Shown: positions 1 to 6,042 of the stretch, in pieces
Numbering within the stretch: the first letter of the stretch is position 1
Layout of the letters: each line of letters begins with the position of its first letter
Source: JBDHRG01 sp039807445
GTDB lineage: Bacteria; Pseudomonadota; Gammaproteobacteria; Competibacterales; Competibacteraceae
Assembly: GCA_039807445.1 (NCBI GenBank)
Contig: JBDHRG010000126.1
Coordinates: 1 to 11,318, forward strand
Direction: 5' to 3'
Length of the DNA stretch: 11,318 bases
Program-made: the position numbers and the translations under genes
The notes under the pieces: generated by a model
Told to the model about the DNA's origin: nothing
Databases searched by the model: none
What the model saw: only the letters and a program-made list of their open reading frames with translations

Positions 1-519
1 GTCACGATGCTGGCCTTCATGATCAAGGCGGCGGTCGCGGCGCTGAAGAAGTTCCCGACCTTCAACGCCTCGCTCGATGGCGACAACCTGGTGCTGAAGC
101 AGTACTTCCACATCGGCTTCGCCGCCGACACCCCCAACGGCCTGGTGGTGCCGGTGATCCGCGACGCCGACAAGAAAGGCGTGTTCGAGATCGCGCAGGA
201 GATGGGCGACCTCGCCAAGCTGGCGCGCGACGGCAAGCTCAAACCCGACCAGATGCAGGGCGGCTGCTTCTCGATCTCGTCGCTGGGCGGCATCGGTGGC
301 ACCTACTTCACGCCGATCATCAACGCCCCCGAAGTCGCGATCATGGGCGTGTGCAAGTCGTTCACGAAGCCGGTGTGGGATGGCAAGCAGTTCGCGCCGC
401 GGCTGACGCTGCCGCTGAGCCTGTCGTGGGATCACCGCGTGATCGACGGCGCCGAAGCCGCGCGCTTCAACGCCTACTTCGCGCAGATCCTGGCCGATTT
501 CCGCCGCGTGATGCTGTAA
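1..519 (+). CDS. aceF: Pyruvate dehydrogenase E2, dihydrolipoamide acetyltransferase (3' part)
   Basis: This is the C-terminal catalytic domain of a 2-oxoacid dehydrogenase acyltransferase; the reading frame is open at base 1, so the lipoyl and E1/E3-binding domains lie outside the window. E2 transfers the acetyl group from lipoyl-lysine to CoA in the cytoplasmic pyruvate dehydrogenase complex. About 172 residues are visible. The active-site motif DHRVIDG is encoded at 430-450, with the catalytic His at 433-435, and is preceded by the usual LSLSW strand. The stretches FHIGFAADTPNGLVVPVI and SISSLGGIGGTYFTPIIN are typical of the trimer-forming catalytic core. The stop is TAA at 517-519, 13 bases before the lpdA start, so the two are clearly one operon. 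The AceF rather than SucB assignment rests on the F-x-A-D-T-P-N-G-L-V-V-P-V-I type core and on the E3 partner with a fused lipoyl domain. Confidence 0.95.
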   Translation, partial: VTMLAFMIKAAVAALKKFPTFNASLDGDNLVLKQYFHIGFAADTPNGLVVPVIRDADKKGVFEIAQEMGDLAKLARDGKLKPDQMQGGCFSISSLGGIGGTYFTPIINAPEVAIMGVCKSFTKPVWDGKQFAPRLTLPLSLSWDHRVIDGAEAARFNAYFAQILADFRRVML

Positions 520-532
520 GAGGAGCCAGGAA

Positions 533-2311
533 ATGGCGACGATCGAAGTCAAGGTTCCCGACATCGGCGACTTCAAGGACGTGCCGGTGATCGAGGTGCT
601 GGTCAAGCCGGGCGATGTCGTCAAGGTCGACGACCCGCTGGTCACGCTCGAGAGCGACAAGGCGACGATGGACGTGCCGGCCTCGGCCGCGGGCACCGTC
701 ACCGAGGTCAAGGTCAAGGTCGGCGACCGCGTCGGCGAAGGCAGCGTGGTGCTGATGCTCGAGGCCGGTGCCGCGGCGCCGGCACCCGCACCCGCTGCAC
801 CGGCACCTACCGCGGCCCCGGCCGCGGTGGCGGCGCCTGCCGCTGCACCGGCGGCCGGGCGCTACGCCGGCGCGGCCGATCTCGAGTGCGAGATGCTGGT
901 GCTCGGCGCCGGTCCCGGCGGCTACTCGGCGGCGTTCCGCTCGGCGGATCTGGGCATGAAAACGGTGCTGGTCGAGCGCTACCCGACGCTCGGCGGCGTG
1001 TGCCTGAACGTCGGCTGCATCCCGTCGAAGGCGCTGCTGCACACCGCTGCGGTGATCGACGAGGTCAAGAGCCTGGCCAAGCACGGCATCAGCTACGGCG
1101 CGCCCACGGTCGACATCGACCAGCTTCGCGGCTTCAAGGAAGGCGTGATCAAGAAGCTGACCACGGGCCTCGCCGGCATGGCCAAGGCGCGCAAGGTCGA
1201 GGTGGTGCGCGGCTACGGCCGCTTCCTCGATGCCAACCACCTCGAGGTCGAACTGACCGAAGGCAGCGGCCAGGCCACCACCGGCGCGAAGAAGGTGATC
1301 CGCTTCCAGAAGGCGATCATCGCTGCCGGCAGCCAGGCGGTGAAGCTGCCGTTCTTCCCCGAAGACCCGCGCATCGTCGACTCGACCGGCACGCTCGAGC
1401 TCAAGAGCGTGCCCAAGCGCATGCTGGTGGTCGGCGGCGGCATCATCGGCCTGGAGATGGCGACGGTGTACTCGACGCTGGGTACGCGCATCGACGTGGT
1501 CGAGATGCTCGACGGCGTGATGGCCGGCGCCGACCGCGACCTGGTCAAGGTGTGGGAGAAGTTCAACGCCCCGCGCTTCGACAAGGTGATGCTCAAGACC
1601 AAGACCGTCGGCGCGGTCGCCAGGGCCGAGGGCATCGAGGTCAGCTTCGAGGGCGAGAAGGCCCCCGCCGAACCGCAGCTGTACGACCTGGTGCTGGTCG
1701 CGGTCGGGCGCACGCCCAACGGCAAGAAGATCGGCGCCGAGAACGCCGGCGTGGCGGTCACCGAGCGCGGCTTCATCGAAGTCGACAGGCAGATGCGCAC
1801 CAACGTGGCGCACATCTTCGCGATCGGCGACATCGTCGGCCAGCCCATGCTCGCCCACAAGGCGGTGCACGAGGCGCACGTCGCCGCCGAAGTCGCGCAC
1901 GGCGAAAAGGCCTACTTCGACGCGCGCCAGATCCCCTCGGTGGCGTATACCGATCCCGAGGTGGCGTGGGCCGGCAAGACCGAGGAGCAGTGCAAGGCCG
2001 AGGGCATCGCGTTCGAGAAGGCGGTGTTCCCCTGGGCCGCATCGGGCCGCGCGATCGCCAACGGCCGCGACGAGGGCTTCACCAAGCTGATCTTCGACAA
2101 GGAGACCCACCGCGTGATCGGTGGCGGCATCGTCGGCACCCATGCCGGCGACCTGATCGGCGAAGTGTGCCTGGCGGTCGAGATGGGCGCCGACGCGCTC
2201 GACGTCGGCAAGACCATCCACCCGCACCCGACGCTGGGCGAGAGCGTCGGCATGGCGGCCGAGGTGTTCGAAGGCGCCTGCACCGACCTGCCGCCGCAAC
2301 GCAAGAAGTGA
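533..2311 (+). CDS. lpdA: Dihydrolipoamide dehydrogenase (E3) with N-terminal lipoyl domain
   Basis: E3 re-oxidises dihydrolipoyl groups of the pyruvate dehydrogenase complex using FAD and NAD+. The 592-residue protein is longer than the classic ~475-residue E3 because it carries its own lipoyl domain (about residues 1-78, lipoylated Lys in ESDKATMDVP, K43). An Ala/Pro swinging-arm linker follows (about 79-109). The flavoprotein part has the FAD loop GAGPGG (125-130), the redox-active disulfide in GGVCLNVGCIPSK (C157, C162), the NAD loop GGGIIG (301-306), the second FAD motif IFAIGDIVG (428-436) and the catalytic pair H565/E570 in HPHPTLGE. All key residues are present. The start is set by a strong AGGAG at 521-525, seven bases upstream. 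Lipoyl-E3 fusions next to aceF are known from betaproteobacteria and some other proteobacteria, which makes this the PDH-dedicated E3 rather than the one in the odhAB operon. Confidence 0.97.
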   Translation: MATIEVKVPDIGDFKDVPVIEVLVKPGDVVKVDDPLVTLESDKATMDVPASAAGTVTEVKVKVGDRVGEGSVVLMLEAGAAAPAPAPAAPAPTAAPAAVAAPAAAPAAGRYAGAADLECEMLVLGAGPGGYSAAFRSADLGMKTVLVERYPTLGGVCLNVGCIPSKALLHTAAVIDEVKSLAKHGISYGAPTVDIDQLRGFKEGVIKKLTTGLAGMAKARKVEVVRGYGRFLDANHLEVELTEGSGQATTGAKKVIRFQKAIIAAGSQAVKLPFFPEDPRIVDSTGTLELKSVPKRMLVVGGGIIGLEMATVYSTLGTRIDVVEMLDGVMAGADRDLVKVWEKFNAPRFDKVMLKTKTVGAVARAEGIEVSFEGEKAPAEPQLYDLVLVAVGRTPNGKKIGAENAGVAVTERGFIEVDRQMRTNVAHIFAIGDIVGQPMLAHKAVHEAHVAAEVAHGEKAYFDARQIPSVAYTDPEVAWAGKTEEQCKAEGIAFEKAVFPWAASGRAIANGRDEGFTKLIFDKETHRVIGGGIVGTHAGDLIGEVCLAVEMGADALDVGKTIHPHPTLGESVGMAAEVFEGACTDLPPQRKK

Positions 2312-2338
2312 TCCCCGGCCGCTGCCGGTGATTCACCC

Positions 2339-2364
2339 GAACGGCCGCCTCCGGGCGGCCGTTT
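2339..2364 (+). terminator. Rho-independent terminator of the aceF-lpdA operon
   Basis: ACGGCCGCC at 2341-2349 pairs perfectly with GGCGGCCGT at 2354-2362 around a 4-base TCCG loop. The outer A2340-T2363 and G2339-T2364 pairs extend the stem. A short T run closes the structure (2362-2364, then GC and TT). It sits 28 bases after the lpdA stop and separates the operon from the fic promoter region. Confidence 0.85.
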
Positions 2365-2398
2365 GCTTGTGCTGGCCCCTTTTGAGTGTCCATGGATT

Positions 2399-2429
2399 TT
2401 CACAAGCCATTTTCCCGGTTGACTAAAAT
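2399..2429 (+). promoter_or_regulatory. Candidate promoter of the fic gene
   Basis: The AT-richest stretch of this area lies between the lpdA terminator and fic. TAAAAT at 2424-2429 is one base off the sigma-70 -10 consensus. TTCACA at 2399-2404 is one base off the -35 consensus, but the 19-base spacer is long. An alternative is -35 TTGACT at 2419-2424 with a poor -10 (TGTCCT, 2442-2447) after 17 bases. With TAAAAT as -10, transcription would start near 2436, just before the three GTCCT repeats. Confidence 0.4.
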
Positions 2430-2442
2430 CGATTCCTGAACT

Positions 2443-2478
2443 GTCCTGGGATCCGTCCTTGGAAGTGTCCTGCAGATG
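2443..2478 (+). repeat. Three 12-bp imperfect direct repeats ending at the fic start codon
   Basis: GTCCT occurs at 2443-2447, 2455-2459 and 2467-2471, exactly 12 bases apart. The units are GTCCTGGGATCC, GTCCTTGGAAGT and GTCCTGCAGATG, the last ending with the fic ATG (2476-2478). The second unit contains the likely ribosome binding site GGAAG (2461-2465). A fourth TGTCC, out of phase, is at 2387-2391. The position between the likely transcription start and the start codon suits an operator or a translational control site; that role is inferred only. Confidence 0.55.
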
Positions 2479-3678
2479 AGCGTCGCCGATTTCCAGCCGC
2501 TGTTCCCGGAAGAGCGCGTGCTCGGTCCGCTGCGCGAGCGCGCGGCCAAGCTGATCGGCGAGGCGGGGCGCCTGGCGGGGCTGGACGACGCGCAGCCCGC
2601 GCTGCTCGCCGCCGTGCGTCCGCTGCTGCGGGCGATGAACTCGTACTACACGAACAAGATCGAGGGGCAGCACACGCTGCCGGCGGACATCGAGCGCGCG
2701 CTGAAGCAGCAGTACGATGCCGACGCCGTGCTCGCGCGCAAGCAGCGGCTGGCCGTCGCCCACCTGGAGGTCGAGGCCGTGCTGGAGCGCGACACGGCCG
2801 GGCAGCCGTCGGCCGCGCTGTTCGCGCCGCGCTGGGTGGTGCGCATACATGCCGAGTTGTATCGGCGACTGCCGGAACCCGACCGACCGGGCGACGATGG
2901 CTGGCCGATCGCTCCGGGCGAGCTGCGTACGCGCGACGTCACCGCCGGCCGTCACCAGCCGCCGCCGCTGGCAGAGGTGCCCGCCCTGCTCGAAGCCTGG
3001 GCTCGGCGCTACAGCGGGTTGAGTGCCGGCGAGAACCTCTTGATCGGCGCTGCCTGCGCCCATCAGCGCCTGCTGTGGATACACCCCTTCGCCGATGGCA
3101 ACGGTCGCGCGGCGCGCTTGCACCTGCACGCCGTGCTGCACGCGATGGGGCTCACGCGCGGGCTCTGGTCGCCGATGCGAGGGTTCGCCCGGACCCACGA
3201 GCAGTACTATGCCCGCCTCAACAATGCCGATCTGCCGCGGCGCAACGACATGGACGGGCGCGGCGCGCTGTCGCAGGAAGAACTGGTGGCGTTCGCCGCC
3301 TATGCGCTCGAGGTGTGCATCGACCAAGTGCGCTTCATGCGCGAGCGGCTGAAGCTCGAGGACTTCCGCGGCCGTCTGCGTACGCTGCTGCTGCAGCTGC
3401 AAGCGCAGCCGTGGCGGCTCGGCGCGGAGATGTCGACCATCAAGCCCGAGGCGCTGGAGGTGCTGCACTACGTCGCGCTGGCCGGCCCGCTCGAACGCGC
3501 CCGCTTCCTCGCGATGAGCGGCCTGTCCGAGCGCACCGCCCGCCGCGTGCTCGCCAGCCTGCTCGACTACGGCCTGCTCGTCGCCGACAGCTCGCGCTCC
3601 CCGGTGCGCTTCGCCCTGCCGCAGAAGGCACTGCGCTTCCTGTTCCCGAGCCTGTGGCCCGAGGCGGAGGTCGGTTGA
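2476..3678 (+). CDS. Fic-family adenylyltransferase with N-terminal inhibitory motif
   Basis: The 400-residue protein has the complete Fic active-site motif HPFADGNGRAAR (203-214), matching HPFx[D/E]GNGRxxR. The His base, the Asp for Mg and the Arg residues that hold ATP phosphates are all present, so it should transfer AMP from ATP to a target hydroxyl. The N-terminal helical region carries TNKIEG (59-64), which fits the inhibitory [S/T]xxxE[G/N] motif. Glu63 would fold into its own ATP site, making this a class II, self-inhibited Fic protein. TRDVTAGRHQPPP (152-163) is the usual flap that positions the target. The C-terminal part (about 325-395) reads as a winged-helix-like domain with SERTARRVLASLLDYGLL. 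No antitoxin gene is adjacent, in keeping with built-in inhibition. The gene is flanked by terminators or hairpins and stands alone. Its target cannot be read from sequence. Confidence 0.92.
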   Translation: MSVADFQPLFPEERVLGPLRERAAKLIGEAGRLAGLDDAQPALLAAVRPLLRAMNSYYTNKIEGQHTLPADIERALKQQYDADAVLARKQRLAVAHLEVEAVLERDTAGQPSAALFAPRWVVRIHAELYRRLPEPDRPGDDGWPIAPGELRTRDVTAGRHQPPPLAEVPALLEAWARRYSGLSAGENLLIGAACAHQRLLWIHPFADGNGRAARLHLHAVLHAMGLTRGLWSPMRGFARTHEQYYARLNNADLPRRNDMDGRGALSQEELVAFAAYALEVCIDQVRFMRERLKLEDFRGRLRTLLLQLQAQPWRLGAEMSTIKPEALEVLHYVALAGPLERARFLAMSGLSERTARRVLASLLDYGLLVADSSRSPVRFALPQKALRFLFPSLWPEAEVG

Positions 3679-3684
3679 AGCTGA

Positions 3685-3701
3685 GCCGGGAGCGGCCCGG
3701 C
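3685..3701 (+). terminator. Hairpin after fic, possible weak terminator
   Basis: GCCGGG (3685-3690) pairs with CCCGGC (3696-3701) around AGCGG, seven bases after the fic stop. No T run follows, so intrinsic termination is doubtful. The rest of the 172-base gap to queF shows nothing recognisable apart from the queF -10 element. Confidence 0.3.
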
Positions 3702-3836
3702 CTGCCTGAGCGGGTCGGGCAGCGCCAGGCGTGCCGGGGTGAGTTCGGCGAACATTTGTGCTGTGCCCAGGCGAAGTCGAGGTGGCAGCCGGCCGGCCCC
3801 GAGGCGGCGTGTCGCACGACCAGCACCGGTACGCGG

Positions 3837-3842
3837 TACAAT
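3837..3842 (+). promoter_or_regulatory. Likely -10 element of queF
   Basis: TACAAT is one base from the sigma-70 consensus and lies eight bases before the ATG at 3851. I see no convincing -35 at 16-18 bases upstream. The usual 6-8 base distance puts the transcription start at about 3849-3851, at the start codon itself, which implies a leaderless or nearly leaderless mRNA. Confidence 0.45.
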
Positions 3843-3850
3843 CCGCCACC

Positions 3851-4714
3851 ATGACCGATACACTCCGGATGCCCTCGATGACCGACCTCGACCACGCTCC
3901 GCTCGGCAAGCACAGTGCCTACGTCGCCGAGTACGATCCCGCGCTGCTGTTCCCGATCCCGCGCGCCGGCAAGCGCGCCGAGATCGGCATCGCCCCGGAC
4001 GCGACGCTGCCGTTCCACGGCGTCGACATCTGGAACGCCTTCGAACTGTCGTGGCTCGCGCCTTCGGGCAAGCCGCGGGTGGCGCTGGCGGTGTTCCGCG
4101 TGCCGGCCACGTCGCCGAACATCGTCGAGTCCAAGTCGTTCAAGCTGTACCTGAACGCGTTCAACCAGACGCGCGTCACCGGCGCCGGCGAACTCGCCGA
4201 GACGCTGCACCGCGACCTCTCGGCCGCGGTCGGCGCCCCGGTCGCCGTCGAGCTGGTGCTGCCCGAGCGCTTCGCCGAGCAGCGCCTCGCCGAGCTCGAG
4301 GGTGAGTGCATCGACAAACTCGAGATCGAAACCGACACCTACACCCCGGAGCCGGGCTTTCTCGCGGTCGACGAGCGCGCCGAGCCCATCGCCGAGACGC
4401 TGGTGTCGCACCTGCTGAAGTCCAACTGCCTGGTCACCGGCCAGCCCGACTGGGGCAGCGTGCAGATCCGCTACGCCGGCCGACCGATCGACCGCGCCGG
4501 GCTGCTGAAGTACCTGATCTCGTTCCGCTGCCACAGCGAGTTCCACGAGCAGTGCGTCGAGCGCATCTTCATGGACATCAGCCGCCGCTGCCGCCCCGAG
4601 CGCCTGAGTGTGTACGCACGCTACACGCGCCGCGGCGGGCTCGACATCAACCCCTTCCGCGCCAGCCACGCCGACGCGCCGCAGCCGCTCAACGTCCGCA
4701 GCGCGCGCCAGTGA
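3851..4714 (+). CDS. queF: NADPH-dependent 7-cyano-7-deazaguanine reductase (preQ0 nitrile reductase)
   Basis: QueF reduces the nitrile of preQ0 to the aminomethyl group of preQ1, the last free-base step before tRNA insertion in queuosine synthesis. The 287-residue length fits the long, two-T-fold-domain QueF of Gram-negatives (E. coli 282). The signature ESKSFKLYLNAFNQT is at 93-107. The nucleophilic Cys193 (SNCLVTGQPDW) and the general acid Asp200 keep the 7-residue spacing of the E. coli C190/D197 pair. The C-terminus ends with the typical RYTRRGGLDINPFR (257-270). ATG 3851 is chosen because TACAAT lies just upstream and the length fits. An in-frame ATG at 3878 (MTDLDHAPLGK) is a possible alternative. 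No Shine-Dalgarno is visible for either. No other queuosine gene is nearby. Confidence 0.96.
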   Translation: MTDTLRMPSMTDLDHAPLGKHSAYVAEYDPALLFPIPRAGKRAEIGIAPDATLPFHGVDIWNAFELSWLAPSGKPRVALAVFRVPATSPNIVESKSFKLYLNAFNQTRVTGAGELAETLHRDLSAAVGAPVAVELVLPERFAEQRLAELEGECIDKLEIETDTYTPEPGFLAVDERAEPIAETLVSHLLKSNCLVTGQPDWGSVQIRYAGRPIDRAGLLKYLISFRCHSEFHEQCVERIFMDISRRCRPERLSVYARYTRRGGLDINPFRASHADAPQPLNVRSARQ

Positions 4715-4812
4715 GCGCGGTGCTCGGTGCGGTCGCGCTCGTCGACCGCCCGCTGACGCTGGTGCTGTCGCTCGATACCGTGCAGACCTTGCCGGCGCCG
4801 CGCAAGCCTTGA
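4711..4812 (+). pseudogene. 33-codon ORF overlapping queF stop, possible lipoprotein tail remnant
   Basis: A GTG codon (4711-4713) overlaps the queF TGA (4712-4714) in the classic GTGA coupling arrangement and opens 33 codons ending at TGA 4810-4812. The peptide includes GAVALVDRPLTLVLSLDTVQ, which resembles the C-terminal pattern of small YceK/DUF1375-type lipoproteins (…DLPLSLVADTLLLP…). No signal peptide, lipobox or ribosome binding site belongs to it. I read it either as the 3' stump of a lost small lipoprotein gene or as a chance ORF. The family resemblance is from memory of the pattern and is weak. Confidence 0.25.
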
Positions 4813-4914
4813 GGGAGTGGCCTGCAGACATTTCCGAATGCCGTACGCCGCCGTCTGCTCGGCATCGCGGTCGGGCAGCGACGCTCGCCGTGCTGTCGCC
4901 GCCGGCCAGCTCGA

Positions 4915-4939
4915 GGTAGCCGGCGCGCGCCGAGCTACC
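4915..4939. other. Strong hairpin, no T tail
   Basis: GGTAGC (4915-4920) pairs with GCTACC (4934-4939). The interior CGGCGC/GCGCCG (4921-4932) is itself self-complementary, leaving one unpaired A at 4933. The structure is 12 base pairs in all, extremely GC-rich, and symmetric as DNA. No T run follows on either side, so it may stop transcription poorly. It lies about 100 bases beyond the 33-codon ORF. Confidence 0.45.
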
Positions 4940-4960
4940 CACGGAATACCCGCGTGTTCA

Positions 4961-5010
4961 AGCCTCCTCTGGCAAAAGGGGGTATCGAAGATTCTGAAAG
5001 GGGTATTTAC
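4961..5010. repeat. Low-GC repeat-like intergenic element
   Basis: CCTCCTCTGGCAAAAGGGGG (4963-4982) is an imperfect inverted repeat: the CCTCCTCT arm faces AAAAGGGGG. It is followed by GAAAGGGGTATTT (4995-5007). This C-run / A-rich loop / G-run / second G-run plus ATTT layout resembles short intergenic elements scattered in many proteobacterial genomes. With one copy visible I cannot prove that it repeats. Confidence 0.3.
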
Positions 5011-5021
5011 GAGCGAAACCC

Positions 5022-5048
5022 TCAAGTTTCACCGCCCGCGGCCGACAA
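5022..5048 (+). promoter_or_regulatory. Sigma-28 (FliA) type flagellar promoter
   Basis: TCAAGTTT (5022-5029), then exactly 11 bases, then GCCGACAA (5041-5048). The FliA consensus in enterobacteria is TAAAGTTT-N11-GCCGATAA. Fourteen of 16 bases and the spacing match. Transcription would begin near 5055 on the + strand. FliA promoters normally drive flagellin, motor or chemotaxis genes, but none is found downstream; the next coding remains are the kinase fragment from 5239. Confidence 0.6.
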
Positions 5049-5238
5049 GGCTGTTGAGTCGAGCCATCGGGCGGCTGCTGCGCTCGTACGTGGCGCCGCG
5101 GCGGCGGTTTTTCCGTGCAGCCGGTGTTTCCGATCGGAATAACGCCCGCCAGGGTTCGGATACCGTTCAGCTTGCCGTCGCCGGAGCTCCGCCCGCGCGG
5201 CGGCATCCAGCCAGGCATCACCGAAAACATGCAAGCGA

Positions 5239-6042
5239 GCTATCGACCGCGCCGCCAGCGCCAAGAACCTGACGCTGTGCCGCCACGTCGACCCGGCCGT
5301 GCCGGCGGTGGTGTACGCCGATCCGTTGCGGCTGCGCCAGGTGCTCGGCAACTTCCTGTCGAATGCGATCAAGTTCACCGAGACCGGCCGCGTGTCCGTA
5401 TGACTCGGCGTCGAAGCGGTCGACGGCGAACGCTGGATGCTGGGCTTCGAAGTCGTCGATACCGGCATCGGCATCGATCCGCAGACGCTGGCGACGCTGT
5501 TCGAACCCTTCGTGCAGGCCGAGTCCGACACCACGCGCCGCTTCGGCGGCACCGGGCTCGGGCTGGCGATCTGCCGCCGGCTGGCCGGGCTGATGGGCGG
5601 CGAGATCCGCACCCGCAGCCGCAAGGGCGAGGGCCCGAGCTTCACGCTGCTCCTGCCGGTGCGGCTGGCCAGCGCCGCGGAGCAGGCCGCACTGGCGCTA
5701 CCCGGCGCGGGGACGGCGCCGGTGCGGCGGCTGCCGAGGCAGGCAGCGAGCGTGGCGCAAGCCCGCGAGCGGGGCACGCTGATCCTGATCGTCGACGATC
5801 ACCCGACCAACCGGCGGCTCGCGCTGCGCCAGGTGAACGTGCCGGGCCATGCGGCGGAAGTGGCCGAGAACGGCGTCGAGGCGCTGCAGCGCTTCCAGCG
5901 CGGCCGCTACGGACTGGTCCTGAGCAATTGCCACCGCTCAAAGCGGCCGTGGCCGAACTGTACCGCGACGAACCTGTCGCACGCCTTCCTGGCCAGGCCC
6001 GGCATTTCCGAGCGCATCACCGCTGTCAGCGCACGCCGCTGA
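5239..6042 (+). pseudogene. Hybrid sensor histidine kinase remnant (ATPase plus receiver)
   Basis: One reading frame carries the 3' part of a BvgS/EvgS-like hybrid kinase. The ATPase domain shows the N box (NFLSNAIKFTE, 5350-5382), G1 (DTGIGID), the F box (LFEPFVQAE) and G2 (FGGTGLGLAIC, 5542-5574). A linker and the start of a receiver domain follow (LILIVDDHPTNRRLA). Several defects show that it is dead. Recognisable sequence starts abruptly at about 5239 with no sensor, transmembrane or phospho-His dimerisation domain. TGA interrupts the frame at 5401-5403 in the middle of the ATPase domain. The receiver phospho-acceptor Asp is Asn (LVLSNCH, codon AAT 5926-5928). After 5934 the sequence no longer follows a receiver domain. 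The frame ends at TGA 6040-6042, overlapping the 3' end of the convergent rsmC by 17 bases. Confidence 0.85.

Larger units (their letters stand above)
4813..5238. other. Non-coding, decayed stretch between queF and the kinase remnant
   Basis: No credible complete gene is present on either strand in these 426 bases. The frames that are open have no recognisable domain, no ribosome binding site and no consistent codon use. From 4941 to 5030 the composition is clearly poorer in G+C than the neighbouring genes. The stretch contains a strong hairpin (4915-4939), a repeat-like element (4961-5010), a sigma-28 promoter match (5022-5048) and a T5 run after a GC-rich segment (5108-5112). It looks like the residue of a deletion that removed the 5' part of the kinase and whatever gene the promoter served. 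Confidence 0.6.

Noticed and set aside
467..2299. 610-codon open frame on the minus strand
   Set aside because: It is the antisense shadow of lpdA, is rich in His/Arg/Asp/Gly repeats typical of such shadows, and shows no domain.
2417..2433. Half of an IscR-type operator (TTGACTAAAAT) upstream of fic
   Set aside because: The left half fits the type 1 IscR pattern but the right half is absent, and no iron-sulfur gene is near. It is more simply read as promoter sequence.
3758..3850. N-terminal extension of queF from ATG 3758
   Set aside because: It would add 31 residues not found in QueF, and the promoter-like TACAAT would fall inside the coding region.
1912..3909. 665-codon open frame on the minus strand
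   Set aside because: It runs antisense across lpdA, its terminator and fic. Both sense genes have full catalytic motifs, so this frame is an artefact of high GC.
3440..4942. 500-codon open frame on the minus strand over the fic 3' end and queF
   Set aside because: It is antisense to conserved QueF with no recognisable motif of its own.
5149..5166. GGTTCGGATACC as a tRNA T-arm
   Set aside because: The flanking bases do not form the 5-bp T stem, and there is no acceptor or anticodon arm around it.
5935..6042. Continuation of the kinase frame as a receiver C-terminus, or frame 3 (LPPLKAAVAELYRDEP) as another gene end
   Set aside because: Neither frame follows a receiver domain or any family I can identify; treated as post-deletion sequence.
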